Below are positions 8,768 to 17,262 of a DNA stretch of 64,000 bases, piece after piece; within the stretch, counting starts at the first letter, position 1, and every line of letters starts with the position of its first letter. The notes below the pieces were generated by a model. The model was not told where the DNA came from and did no database searches. It saw only the letters and a list, made by a program, of their open reading frames with translations. Source of the DNA: Mycolicibacterium pulveris (GTDB lineage Bacteria > Actinomycetota > Actinomycetes > Mycobacteriales > Mycobacteriaceae); contig NZ_AP022599.1 of assembly GCF_010725725.1 (NCBI RefSeq), positions 1,178,001 to 1,242,000 of the forward strand, given 5' to 3'. The translations under genes were made by a program, and so were the position numbers.

Positions 8768-9657
8768 ACCAAGGCGGCCGCCCCGATCAGCCCGGCCTCG
8801 CTGCCCAACTCGGCCGGCAGCACCCGCAGGCCGTGCAGGAAGTCCAGCCCGGCGTAGGAGGCCAGCGCCTCGCGCACCGGGTCGAACAGCAGGACGCCGG
8901 ATTTGGCCACGCCGCCGCCGATGACGACGAGGTCCAGATCGCACACGGCGGCCACCGACGCGATCATGGCGGCGACGGCGGTGGCGCCGCGCCGAAACGC
9001 GCGCAGCGCCACGGCGTCTCCCGCGGTGGCGGCGTCGGCGAGTTCCTTGGCGTCGGCGTCGACGGGCGCGTCCCAGCCTTGGGTGCGGGCCCACTGCGCC
9101 ATCCGCGGGCCAGCGGCGATCGTCTCGACGCAGCCGCGCCCGCCGCAGCTGCACGGCGCGCCGTCGGGGTCGACGACGACGTGGCCGACGTGCCCGGCGT
9201 TGCCGGTGCGTCCGCCGTAGGGGGCGCCGTCGAGGACCAACCCGCCGCCGACGCCGGTGGACACCACCATGCCGAGCATGAACCGCGCGGCGCGGCCCGC
9301 CCCCCGCCACCGCTCGCCCAGCGCCATGCACAACCCGTCCCCGCGCAGCCGCACCGGCGCGTCGACCACCGCGGCCACCCGGTCTGCCAGCGGAAAGCGT
9401 TGCCACTCAACGATGTTGATGGGGCTGACGGTCCCGGTTGTCATGTCGATCGGCCCGCTGCACCCGATGCCCACCCCGCGCACGCGGCCGCCGGCCGCCG
9501 CCAGCGCCTCGCCGATCAGCGCTTCGACGGCCGCCCACACCGTCTCGGCGTCACCGTCGGGCGTCGGCGACTTGAGCTTGTGCACCAGGGTGCCGTCGTC
9601 GTCGACGAGGCCGACGGCGATCTTCGTGCCGCCGATGTCGATCGCCAGCGTGGTCAT
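8752..9657 (-). CDS. ROK-family sugar kinase (glucokinase type)
   Basis: The protein has 301 residues from the ATG at 9657, the point where the ATP-binding motif begins (MTTLAIDIGGTKIAVGLVD). The ROK features are all present: the phosphate-1 loop DIGGTK, a GCSGPID motif, VSTGVGGGLVLDG, and the zinc-binding cluster with GHVGHVVVDPDGAPCSCGGRGCVE (His and three Cys). This predicts cytoplasmic ATP-dependent phosphorylation of glucose or a related hexose. The start codon overlaps the stop of the preceding gene (TGATG), indicating translational coupling. The order mannosidase - small gene - ROK kinase matches Rv0648-Rv0650 and suggests a glycan-degradation and sugar-salvage unit. Confidence 0.88.
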   Translation of the reverse strand: MTTLAIDIGGTKIAVGLVDDDGTLVHKLKSPTPDGDAETVWAAVEALIGEALAAAGGRVRGVGIGCSGPIDMTTGTVSPINIVEWQRFPLADRVAAVVDAPVRLRGDGLCMALGERWRGAGRAARFMLGMVVSTGVGGGLVLDGAPYGGRTGNAGHVGHVVVDPDGAPCSCGGRGCVETIAAGPRMAQWARTQGWDAPVDADAKELADAATAGDAVALRAFRRGATAVAAMIASVAAVCDLDLVVIGGGVAKSGVLLFDPVREALASYAGLDFLHGLRVLPAELGSEAGLIGAAALVISAR

Positions 9658-10202
9658 CAGTGCCGGTGGGTGTTGTCGGGCTGGCGCGGGTCGCCGGGGT
9701 GCTCGTAGCCGGGGGCGAGTTCGACGACGGCGGCGCAGCGCGCGTCCAGCCACCGCCGAAACGCGCGGCGACGGGCGGCCCCGCGCAGGTGCGCGGCGAC
9801 CGCGTCGGCGTCGTTGAACCGCAACGGGTTACGTCGCCGGTACGACGCCACCTCTTCGGCGGTGACGTCGACGCCGGCGGTGACGCGGGCGAACACCGCG
9901 CGTGCCAGCGGGTCGGCCAGCGCCGACGCCGCAACGCTGCCGATCTCCATGCGGGTCACCGTGTCGGGCAGCAGGTCGTCCTCGCTCGGCGCATTGTCGG
10001 CGCTCAGCCCCAAGGCCCGGGCCTCGGCGGCGAGCACCCGTTCGGTCACCAGCAGCTGGGTCAGCCAGCGCCGCAACTGCCGTCCCTCGCTGGTGCCGGG
10101 CCGCGGCAGCGCCGACGCCAGCCGCGACGCCCGCAGCTGCGCCTCCCGCGCGTCGACTTCCTCGACCGTCACGGCCACCCCGTCGACCGTCGCCGCGTTC
10201 AT
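9657..10202 (-). CDS. Small conserved protein at the Rv0649 position, SurA-N-like appearance
   Basis: The protein has 181 residues from the ATG at 10202; this ATG overlaps the mannosidase stop (ATGA) and the 3' end overlaps the ROK start (TGATG), so all three genes are coupled. The sequence is helical and Arg/Ala-rich (VTVEEVDAREAQLRASRLASALPRPG, LTQLLVTERVLAAEARALGL, VTAEEVASYRRRNPLRF). This recalls the helical chaperone part of SurA/PpiC-like proteins, but without a PPIase domain. The M. tuberculosis gene at this position is annotated fabD2 (malonyl transacylase); no acyltransferase motif GHSxG is seen here, so that name is not transferred. Confidence 0.7.
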   Translation of the reverse strand: MNAATVDGVAVTVEEVDAREAQLRASRLASALPRPGTSEGRQLRRWLTQLLVTERVLAAEARALGLSADNAPSEDDLLPDTVTRMEIGSVAASALADPLARAVFARVTAGVDVTAEEVASYRRRNPLRFNDADAVAAHLRGAARRRAFRRWLDARCAAVVELAPGYEHPGDPRQPDNTHRH

Positions 10203-13200
10203 CGCACCACCACCTTCACCGCCGGTGAGTACAGCAGGCTTCCCGCACCGCCCACCCGGATCAACGCCCACCACTCCCCGGGCTCGATCCACGCCGGCGG
10301 TGCGACGTCGAAGCCCAGCTCCGCCGTGCCGCCGGCGACCAGCTCGGCACCGAAAGCCGCGGGCCCCAACCACTCCCACGTGCCCCACGGGCTGATCAGA
10401 TGCGCCTCCACCGCGATGTCGGCGTGGGCGTCGGTGCCGACGGTGGCAGATAGGCGCGCTTTTTCGCCGGCCGCGACCTCGACCGGCGACGGCTCGGTCA
10501 CCCACCGCAACAGGCGGTCGGCGGGCGGCGCGGCGACCGACACGACGCAGACGTCCTCGACGACCTGGCGCCACGACGGCGGCATCGCGGGATGGCTGCC
10601 GGTCACCGCCAGCTCCGCGCGCACGGGATACAGCCCCGGTGCCGCTGACGGCGGTACGGTCACGGTCACCTCGGTCTCGAGGTGCTCGCCGGGAGGCAGC
10701 ATGAACGGCAGCTCGGCCGGTTCGGCGGCCCAGCCGTCGGGGCAGAGCAGCCGCACGTGGCCGTGCAGCACCGCGTCACTGCAATCGCTTACCGTCGTTA
10801 GTCGTAGTACCACAGGGGAATTCGGGGCGGCGTCGATGTTCTGCGGGTGCAGGTGAGCGACCACGGGCATGCCGCCGAGCGCGGCGGGCCCGCGGTTGTG
10901 CAGCCAGTAGCGGGCGGACAACGGTTGGGCGGCTTCGGCGTCGGGCGCCAGCACGGTGTGGTCGGCAGCGAGGATGCGGGGCAGGTTGAGCTGGGCCTGT
11001 ACGGTGGCGATCTCGTAGCCGTGCAACCTCAGCTCGCCGGCGGGTGACGGTTGTTCAAGCAGATCGACACGCCTGGCAGACACCCGACGCAACCCGGACT
11101 GCACTGTGACATCGGTTGTCGCCCCGCAGGTTTCCACCAACCTCAGCGTCACGCCGTCGTTCGGCTGCCCGCTCGTGCTGCTGCCGGATTCCAGCGGGTT
11201 GCCCGCGGCTTTCAGTGCACCGAGCTGAACCTTGCCCGCGGGCTCGATCTCCAGCAGCGAGCCTGTGGCGGGCAATCCCCCTGCGGCATCGTGCTTCTCG
11301 GCGACGGCCAGCAGTGGGCGGGAGAATTCCGCGCTGCGGGCGGGAAGGCAGGCGTGGCGCCAGTCGCCGTCGCCGGAGACCAGCGCGTAGTCGAAGGTGT
11401 GGGTCCAGTGCTGCAGCTGGAAGTTGGAGCCGTCGGGCGCGGTGCGCCGGGGCGGGTCGATCCAGGTGCCCGACGGCCACCCGGTACACGACCGCATCAG
11501 CGACATGTGCAGGGTGCCGTCGGATTCCACGGCGAAACCCGGCATTCCGCGGTTGAGCACCGCGACGGTGCGCGCTTCGAACGGCTCCAGCTCGGTCGGC
11601 GCTGTCTGGTCGACGACGATCTCGAAGTCGCCGAGGTCGGTGACCATCTCCGCCACCGCCGCGCCCAGCGCCGAACCCGCGACGATCAGCACGGGCAGCG
11701 CGCGCACGTGCCGCAGGTCGGCGCTGGGCACCCAGGTCGCGGCCAGCGGCGCGACGGGCGGCACCCACACCCTGGCCGTCCCGGTGGTGTACAGCTGGCG
11801 TTTGAGCTCCTCGGTGTAGCCGACGTCGGCTTCGGCCAAAACCGCGGCGGTGAACGCGTTTTCGTCGGGACCGCCGAGCGCGATCCGGGTGTCGGGCAGG
11901 TTGGAGTCGACGCTCAGATCGCCGTAGCGCGGCTTGTCCGCACTGCTGCACGTCGCGGTGACGCCCGCCCGCACCAGCGCGACCAGCAGCTGGCGCGCCA
12001 GCTCCGCCGAGTCGGCTTCCGTCGGCACCACCACCTCGGCCACCGACACCGCGCGCACCCCGTCGCCGACGCGGACCCGCACCGCCGACGAGAGGCCGAA
12101 CCAGCCGTATGCCGGATTGTCCAGTGTCCACGAGTGTTTCGCCGAGTCGACGGCGGATTCGGAGCCGTCGTGCAGCAAGCCGAACCCGCGCCCGATCACC
12201 GCGTCGCCGACCTCGCTGACCGGCAGCGCGCCCGGCACCGGGCACGGCCAGCGCACCCGCAGCAGGCGATCGGCGCCGGTGAACCCGTCGATCGTCGTCT
12301 GGCAGTCCACCCGCGCCACCCCGTGCCAGAGCGTCACGGTCTGCGTGTAGCGCAACAGCGCCGAGATCGACGTTTCGGCGGAATCCACTCGCACTTTCCC
12401 GCCCGTTTGTCCCTTTGGGCGGGGATAGATCGCGCCCTGTACGACGATCCGCTCCCCCAGCGGCCCGCGATAGGCTTGCACGCGCGCGGGCGCGGCCGCC
12501 GAGGTGACGACGGGCCCCTTCGGCAGCAGGTGCCACGGGCCCTCCCCGGCCTCGGGATGCGCGGAATACTCGTCGTAGACGGCCAGTTCGTTGCCGACCC
12601 GCCCGTCGGCGATCAACTCGCGACCACCCTCGCGCAGCGAACAGACGCCGCCGCCGCGCTCCGGGTCCACGGTCAGCCGGTAGTGCGCGTTGCCGATGCT
12701 CACGCCGTCCACCGGCTCCCAGCCCGCCACCGTCTCGTCGGGCCGCAGCCGGTAGGACTGCCACCCCAGCGACGGCACATCGCGGGCCAGCCAGCTCACG
12801 CAGCGACCGTCGGACCACACGTGGGTGGGCAGCGCGGCACCGTCGGGGTCCAGCACTCGCACCCGAGCCGGCTGCGAAAATCTGGCGGTGACGATGTCAC
12901 TGCGCTTGTGCGCCAGCGGATTCCAGACGACGACGTCGCCGTCGACCGCGCTGGACAACAGCGCCAGCGCGTTGTCGCGGGCGGTCCGGCCGAGTTCCCA
13001 GGCGTCGCGCCATCCGGTCAGCAGGTCGAGGTACACCTGATCCGATTCCGAGCCGGTGATCGCGTCGTGGTGGGCGCCGTAGGCCAGCTGCACCCACGCC
13101 TTGGCCAGCGCGGCGCGCGGATAGGTCGCGCCGCCGAGCAGGCCGGCGAACACCGCGAACTTCTCCGCGTCGAGCACCGCGTCCTCGGCGGCCCGGTTGG

Positions 13201-14413
13201 CCTGTTTGGTGTCGATGTAGGACACGTGGCAGCCGGTGTAGATCGGGTTCATGTCGCGGGTCTGCGGCGACGGGGCGGTGCCGCGCGCGGCCAGTTCGCG
13301 GCGCACCGCGGCGAAGAACTCGCGCGGCAGCGCGCAGACGAACCGCGGCCAGGTGTAGCGGGCGTTCCAGTCGCGGTGAATCTCGGTGACCCACTTGTTC
13401 GGTGGCGTGTAGTCGGTGCCCACCGGCAGCAGCACGTTGCGGGTCAGCGCGACCGTCTTCAGCGAGGTGAACAGTTCGTAGGTCGCGGCCTCGGCGTCGG
13501 CGAGGGTCGCTGCGGAATCCATCCACCAGCCGGCCGAGTAGTGCGCGGGCATGTAGTGGGTCAGCAGGCCGCGCCCGGACGGCGCGATCCACTCGAACTC
13601 GCTGCTGAACTGCATCCGTTCGGGGTCGCCGCCGCCGGCCATCGGGCCCCACTGGTGGTGCGGGCCGCGCGCCCAGGAACTCGATGTCAGCCCGGCGTCG
13701 GCGGCCATGCCGGGAAACTGGGGGTCGTGGCCGAACGCGTCGAGCTGCCACGCGGTCTCGGGTGAGGCACCGAGCACGCCGCGTTGAAATCCCGCGCCCG
13801 CCACGAAGTTCCGGACCGTCGTCTCGGGGCTGGTGAGGTTGGTGTTGGGTTCGTTGTAGGTGCCGCCCATGATCTCGACCCGCCCCTCGGCGAGAAAACG
13901 GCGCAGGTCGGCGCGGTCCTCGGGATGGGTGTCCCAGTACGGCTTGAGATAGTCGACCTCGGCGAGCACGAATTTGTATTCCGGTTCACGACGCGCCACT
14001 TCGAGATGTGCCCGCACCAGCTCGAACCCGTTGGTCTGTCGCGCCCGGCCCGGCGGGTCCTCACTCCACACGCTGGTGTAGGCGGCCTGGGTGTTCCACC
14101 ACACCGGGTCGTAGTGAAAGTGGCTGATCATGTACATCGTCCAGCCGGGCTCGGCGACGGTGAACACGAACGGGCTCACGGCCTCGCCGGCGACGACGCG
14201 CGCGTGCCGCTGCTGGCCCACGACCGGATCGGTCACCGTCACTGGGATTTCAACGGTGCCGTCAGCACCGTCCAGCGTGGCCTGCCCGCTCAGCCCGTCG
14301 CCGTCGACGCGCACGGTCTCGCCGCCGTCGGCGTAGCTGACCCGCACCAGTTGCAGCGGCGCGTCCGGCGGCCCGACGAACAGTTCCGTCGACTCGGCCG
14401 AAGTCACCCGCAC
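10199..14413 (-). CDS. Glycoside hydrolase family 38 alpha-mannosidase
   Basis: This is a 1404-residue enzyme, longer than the about 1215 residues of Rv0648. The GH38 catalytic domain lies at about residues 135-420. It contains the zinc-binding HFHYDPVWW segment, the nucleophile region QLDAFGHDPQFPGM, and GAHHDAITGSESDQ. Middle and beta-rich C-terminal domains follow (HNRGPAALGGMPVVAHLHPQN; VTVPPSAAPGLYPVRAEL). There is no signal peptide. It would cleave alpha-mannosidic bonds; the physiological glycan is unknown. A 61-bp interspersed repeat (12362-12422) lies in frame and encodes about 20 residues (PKGQTGGKVRVDSAETS), which may be a palindromic-element insertion. The gene heads a coupled three-gene unit. 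Confidence 0.88.
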   Translation of the reverse strand: MRVTSAESTELFVGPPDAPLQLVRVSYADGGETVRVDGDGLSGQATLDGADGTVEIPVTVTDPVVGQQRHARVVAGEAVSPFVFTVAEPGWTMYMISHFHYDPVWWNTQAAYTSVWSEDPPGRARQTNGFELVRAHLEVARREPEYKFVLAEVDYLKPYWDTHPEDRADLRRFLAEGRVEIMGGTYNEPNTNLTSPETTVRNFVAGAGFQRGVLGASPETAWQLDAFGHDPQFPGMAADAGLTSSSWARGPHHQWGPMAGGGDPERMQFSSEFEWIAPSGRGLLTHYMPAHYSAGWWMDSAATLADAEAATYELFTSLKTVALTRNVLLPVGTDYTPPNKWVTEIHRDWNARYTWPRFVCALPREFFAAVRRELAARGTAPSPQTRDMNPIYTGCHVSYIDTKQANRAAEDAVLDAEKFAVFAGLLGGATYPRAALAKAWVQLAYGAHHDAITGSESDQVYLDLLTGWRDAWELGRTARDNALALLSSAVDGDVVVWNPLAHKRSDIVTARFSQPARVRVLDPDGAALPTHVWSDGRCVSWLARDVPSLGWQSYRLRPDETVAGWEPVDGVSIGNAHYRLTVDPERGGGVCSLREGGRELIADGRVGNELAVYDEYSAHPEAGEGPWHLLPKGPVVTSAAAPARVQAYRGPLGERIVVQGAIYPRPKGQTGGKVRVDSAETSISALLRYTQTVTLWHGVARVDCQTTIDGFTGADRLLRVRWPCPVPGALPVSEVGDAVIGRGFGLLHDGSESAVDSAKHSWTLDNPAYGWFGLSSAVRVRVGDGVRAVSVAEVVVPTEADSAELARQLLVALVRAGVTATCSSADKPRYGDLSVDSNLPDTRIALGGPDENAFTAAVLAEADVGYTEELKRQLYTTGTARVWVPPVAPLAATWVPSADLRHVRALPVLIVAGSALGAAVAEMVTDLGDFEIVVDQTAPTELEPFEARTVAVLNRGMPGFAVESDGTLHMSLMRSCTGWPSGTWIDPPRRTAPDGSNFQLQHWTHTFDYALVSGDGDWRHACLPARSAEFSRPLLAVAEKHDAAGGLPATGSLLEIEPAGKVQLGALKAAGNPLESGSSTSGQPNDGVTLRLVETCGATTDVTVQSGLRRVSARRVDLLEQPSPAGELRLHGYEIATVQAQLNLPRILAADHTVLAPDAEAAQPLSARYWLHNRGPAALGGMPVVAHLHPQNIDAAPNSPVVLRLTTVSDCSDAVLHGHVRLLCPDGWAAEPAELPFMLPPGEHLETEVTVTVPPSAAPGLYPVRAELAVTGSHPAMPPSWRQVVEDVCVVSVAAPPADRLLRWVTEPSPVEVAAGEKARLSATVGTDAHADIAVEAHLISPWGTWEWLGPAAFGAELVAGGTAELGFDVAPPAWIEPGEWWALIRVGGAGSLLYSPAVKVVVR
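12362..12422 (-). repeat. 61-bp palindrome-headed interspersed repeat, copy 2, in frame inside mannosidase
   Basis: Read on the minus strand it begins CCGCCCAAAGGGAC and ends GTCGATCTCG, matching the intergenic copy at 2290-2350 at 56 of 61 positions. Here it is translated as part of the GH38 protein without breaking the frame. Confidence 0.8.
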
Positions 14414-14460
14414 GCCAAAACCCTACGTGCCTCACGCGGTTGCGGGGAGCAGACAGGACG

Positions 14461-14802
14461 TCAGAGCCGGTCGATGATCAGGTCCCGCAACTCCGCAATG
14501 TGCTCGTCAATCGAGCGGAAGGTGGCCCGCGTCTCGGTGCGGAAGCCGACAAACTCGGTCTTGAAAGCCGCGACGTCGGTCTTGAAAGCCGCGACGTCGG
14601 TCTTGAGAGCAGCCATGTCGGTCTTGACTGCAGCCATGTCGGTCTTGACTGCAGCCATGTCGGTCTTGACTGCAGCGAGATCGATCGCGTGTTCTCGCTG
14701 ATTCTCACCGAGCGCGTTCACCGCCCTGAGCACCGCTCCGTAATCGGCTCGAGACGCTTCGAGCGCCGCGACACGCGCCTCTAGGTCGTCGATCCTGGCC
14801 AC
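14461..14802 (-). CDS. Small coiled-coil protein with heptad tandem repeats
   Basis: The 113-residue hydrophilic protein starts MARIDDLEARVAALEASRADYG, a coiled-coil pattern. It then has six 7-residue repeats of the AAVKTDM / AAFKTDV type, encoded by 21-bp tandem units (14554-14679), followed by TEFVGFRTETRATFRSIDEHIAELRDLI. The whole protein is predicted to be one helical rod. No enzymatic motif is present. Similar short coiled-coil proteins occur as hypothetical genes in actinobacteria; the function is unknown. Confidence 0.6.
   Translation of the reverse strand: MARIDDLEARVAALEASRADYGAVLRAVNALGENQREHAIDLAAVKTDMAAVKTDMAAVKTDMAALKTDVAAFKTDVAAFKTEFVGFRTETRATFRSIDEHIAELRDLIIDRL
14554..14679. 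repeat. Six tandem 21-bp units inside the coiled-coil gene
   Basis: The units share GTCGGTCTTGA followed by a variable AAGCCGCGAC, GAGCAGCCAT or CTGCAGCCAT half. Units 4 and 5 are identical. Each codes for one heptad, so gain or loss of units would preserve the frame and the coiled-coil phase. Confidence 0.9.
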
Positions 14803-14853
14803 GACATCATCCTAGGGCCCTCGCGCCCAGGCCCGCCGCGGTTATCCACAGCC

Positions 14854-15621
14854 TCACGACCGTGACACGTCGACCAGCAGCGCGCGGTGATCCGACACCG
14901 GCAACAGCGGCGCGCAGCACCGCTCGACGCGCAGACTCGAGTCGTCGGTGAGGATGTGGTCGAGCTGGCGGGTCGGCGCCTCGGCGGGAAACGTCATGCC
15001 CTGCCCCAGCTCCCGCAGCCCGCTCCAGCGTCGCACCGGGCCTGGCGTCAGGTTCAGATCACCCATCAGCACCGTCGGCGACGCGAACCCCCGCAGATCG
15101 CGCAGCAGGTGGCGCAGCTGCACCCGGTTCCAGCCCGGCACGAACGACAGATGCGTGTTGGCGACGGTCAGCGGGCCCAGCGGCGTGTCCAGCCGGCCCA
15201 CCATCGCCGCGCGCGGCTCCTCGTCGACCACCTTCACCCGGTTCGGCCCCGGCAGATACATCGGAAACCGCATCGGGATCCGCGGCAGCCGCAGCACCTG
15301 CCAGTTCTCCGCGGGAAACCGCGACAGCAGCGCGATGCCGTAGGCCGCGGTGCCGGGCTGCTCATCGCCGGTCGCGGCCATCCACGTCGCGCCCGGCGTG
15401 CCCGAGATCGCGGCCACGAACCGGTGGCTGAGCGCGCCCATCGCCTCCGCGGCGATCGCGGTGAGATCCGTCTTGCCCGACCGCGGCTGGTCGAAGTCGA
15501 CTTCCTGCAGCGCCAGGATGTCGGCGTCGAGCATCTTGACGGCCTCCACGAGCCGGTCCCGCTCGACCACGCCGTCGTGCACGCTGCGTCCGTGCAGGAT
15601 GTTGAAGGTCGCCATCCGCAT
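14854..15621 (-). CDS. Endonuclease/exonuclease/phosphatase (EEP) family protein
   Basis: The protein has 255 residues. The EEP pattern is clear: MATFNILHGR at the N-terminus, ILALQEVDFDQPRSG (metal-binding Glu), NTHLSFVPG, VLMGDLNLTPG (D-x-N) and the C-terminal LDHILTDDS ... VSDHRALLVDV (Asp-His pairs). It is a metal-dependent phosphodiesterase or phosphatase of uncertain substrate, cytoplasmic since no signal is seen. The ATG at 15621 is inside an 18-bp palindrome; an alternative ATG at 15615 removes two residues. Confidence 0.82.
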   Translation of the reverse strand: MRMATFNILHGRSVHDGVVERDRLVEAVKMLDADILALQEVDFDQPRSGKTDLTAIAAEAMGALSHRFVAAISGTPGATWMAATGDEQPGTAAYGIALLSRFPAENWQVLRLPRIPMRFPMYLPGPNRVKVVDEEPRAAMVGRLDTPLGPLTVANTHLSFVPGWNRVQLRHLLRDLRGFASPTVLMGDLNLTPGPVRRWSGLRELGQGMTFPAEAPTRQLDHILTDDSSLRVERCCAPLLPVSDHRALLVDVSRS

Positions 15622-15638
15622 GGGTACTCAAGTACCCA
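15621..15638. promoter_or_regulatory. Perfect palindrome between divergent genes
   Basis: TGGGTACT-CA-AGTACCCA has 8-bp arms. It sits exactly at the start codon of the leftward EEP gene and 29 bp before the rightward nucleotidyltransferase-like gene, so it is a candidate operator shared by both. Confidence 0.45.
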
Positions 15639-15666
15639 CATTGACCGCCGAGCCCTCAGGAGCGAT

Positions 15667-16221
15667 GTGCCCGCACGAAACGACGATCTGCGCGACGCGC
15701 TTCGGCGCGCCGCGTCGGCGCTGCGCGACCACGGGCCCGACTTCGCCCTCGGCGGCAGCTACGCGCTGTGGGTGTTCGGCGGCCCCGAACCGGTGCACGA
15801 CGTGGATTTCGTCGTCGCCGAACCCGACACCGAAGCCGCCGCGCTGACGCTCGAGAAGGCCGGCTTCACCATCGAGCGCACCCCCGAGGACTGGTTGTTC
15901 AAGGCCTGCGTCGAGGACGACTTCGTCATCGACGTGCTGCACCGACTCAACGGCGTGCCGGTCGACGCCGACACCATCAACAGCGCCGAGGAGTACGACG
16001 TGCTCGCCATCCGGATGAAGGTGCTGGCGCCGACGTACGTGATGGCGGAAAAGCTCAATGCCCTGAACGAGCACAACTGCGACTTCTCGGCGCTGCTGCC
16101 CGCGGTGCGCGCGGTGCGCGAACGACTGGACTGGCCGCGGCTGCGCGCCGACACCGCCGACAACCCGTATGCTGCGGCGTTTCTGGTACTCACCGAGAAG
16201 CTGGGCATCACCTCCCCTTGA
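15667..16221 (+). CDS. Nucleotidyltransferase-fold protein (AbiEii/MNT-like)
   Basis: The protein has 184 residues from the GTG at 15667, preceded by AGGAG at 15658. The motif GGSYALWVFGGPEPVHDVDFVV is the GG/S plus D-x-D signature of nucleotidyltransferase-fold proteins. A later metal Asp occurs in DFVIDVLHRL, and VLAPTYVMAEKLNALNE resembles the Lys-containing segment of AbiEii/DUF6036-type proteins. No partner antitoxin is adjacent, so a toxin role is not claimed. The divergent EEP gene shares its upstream region. Confidence 0.7.
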   Translation: MPARNDDLRDALRRAASALRDHGPDFALGGSYALWVFGGPEPVHDVDFVVAEPDTEAAALTLEKAGFTIERTPEDWLFKACVEDDFVIDVLHRLNGVPVDADTINSAEEYDVLAIRMKVLAPTYVMAEKLNALNEHNCDFSALLPAVRAVRERLDWPRLRADTADNPYAAAFLVLTEKLGITSP

Positions 16222-16223
16222 GC

Positions 16224-16283
16224 GCGAGCAGACGCTAACACCCCCAAAACGGGGCTGAAATAGGGGTTTTCACGTCTGCTCGC
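16224..16283. terminator. Inverted repeat between convergent genes, probable bidirectional terminator
   Basis: GCGAGCAGACG (16224-16234) faces CGTCTGCTCGC (16273-16283). Inside them are CACCCCC and GGGGTTTT stretches that could pair further. It occupies nearly all the space between the convergent ends of the nucleotidyltransferase-like and WYL genes. Confidence 0.6.
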
Positions 16284-16285
16284 GG

Positions 16286-17245
16286 TCAGCGGGAACCAGC
16301 CCGCCCTAGGCGCTGCGCGACGGCGGCCACCGCCCGCACCAGCTCCGGCGGCTCGAGCACCTCGAAGTCGGCGCCGACGGCCGCGAAGTACAACACCATC
16401 CGCTCGGGATCGTCGGCGCCGGCGGTGACGATGCACGCGTCGGGCCCGTCGGGTTCGACCGTCACCGACATCGGGGGAAAGCTCTGCGCCACCACGTCTT
16501 CCGGCGCGTGATAGCGCACCCGCGCGACGTAGCGATAGGGCGAGCTGGTGATCGACCGTCGCACATAGCTGGCCGCGTCCGGCGCGTCACGCGCAACGAA
16601 CGTCGTGCCCAGCGCACGCACGTTCGACATCCGGTCCAACCGCAGGCTGCGCCAGTCCTGCCGATCGCGGTCGTAGGCCAGCAGATACCAGCGCCGCCCG
16701 GTGGTCACCAGTTGGTAGGGCTCGAGCCGACGCTCGGTGGCGTTGCCGCGGCCGTCGACGTAGGAGGCGGCGACGTGTTCGTGGTCGCGGCTGGCGCGCG
16801 CCAACGTCATCAGCACCTCGGGTTCGACGGGCGGATCCGGCGACGGCGACGTGAGCGTGACGGTGGCGTCGTGCACCGCGGACACCTGTGACCGCAGCCG
16901 CGACGGCATCACCTGGTCGAGCTTGGACAGCGCCCGCAGCGCCGACTCCCCCACCCCGGCGATCGTCCCGCCCGCGGCCAGCCCTAGACACACCGCCACC
17001 GCGACGGCCTCGTCGGGGTCGAGCAGCAACGGCGGCAACGCCGCACCCGCCCCGAGCTGGTAGCCGCCGCCGTGGCCCTTGCTGGCGTGCACGGGATAAC
17101 CCAGCCCCCGCAGCCGCTCCACGTCGCGGCGCACGCTGCGCGTCGTGACCCCCAGCCGTTCGGCGAGCTCCTCGCCCGTCCACACCCGCCGCGACTGCAG
17201 CAACCCCAGCAGCTGCAGCACCCGGCTCGTCGTTTCGGACACCAC
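16286..17245 (-). CDS. WYL-domain transcriptional regulator (YafY type)
   Basis: This 319-residue protein has an N-terminal DeoR-type helix-turn-helix (RVLQLLGLLQSRRVWTGEELAERLGVTTRSVRRDVERLRGLGYPV) at about residues 7-52. A WYL sensor domain follows (LEPYQLVTTGRRWYLLAYDRDRQDWRSLRLDRMSNV), with a C-terminal extension ending in the ADFEVLEPPELVRAVAAVAQRLGRAG helix. Such proteins regulate neighbouring genes in response to small ligands or nucleic acids. It lies 17 bp downstream of the P-type ATPase in the same direction, so the two are probably cotranscribed. Confidence 0.85.
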   Translation of the reverse strand: MVSETTSRVLQLLGLLQSRRVWTGEELAERLGVTTRSVRRDVERLRGLGYPVHASKGHGGGYQLGAGAALPPLLLDPDEAVAVAVCLGLAAGGTIAGVGESALRALSKLDQVMPSRLRSQVSAVHDATVTLTSPSPDPPVEPEVLMTLARASRDHEHVAASYVDGRGNATERRLEPYQLVTTGRRWYLLAYDRDRQDWRSLRLDRMSNVRALGTTFVARDAPDAASYVRRSITSSPYRYVARVRYHAPEDVVAQSFPPMSVTVEPDGPDACIVTAGADDPERMVLYFAAVGADFEVLEPPELVRAVAAVAQRLGRAGSR

Positions 17246-17262
17246 CGCAGACTGCCACAGTC

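Noticed and set aside
11051..13765. Long + strand frame opposite the alpha-mannosidase
   Set aside because: The composition (His/Arg/Gly/Gln) and lack of motifs are typical of antisense frames in GC-rich DNA; the GH38 motifs lie on the other strand.
15665..15847. ATG at 15665 as start of a + strand gene
   Set aside because: It is in a different frame from the GG-S/D-x-D nucleotidyltransferase motif; the GTG two bases later gives the conserved protein.
15667..16221. Toxin-antitoxin module (AbiEii/MenT-type)
   Set aside because: The nucleotidyltransferase fold is present, but no adjacent small antitoxin gene or AbiEi-type partner exists; the neighbour is a divergent EEP phosphatase.
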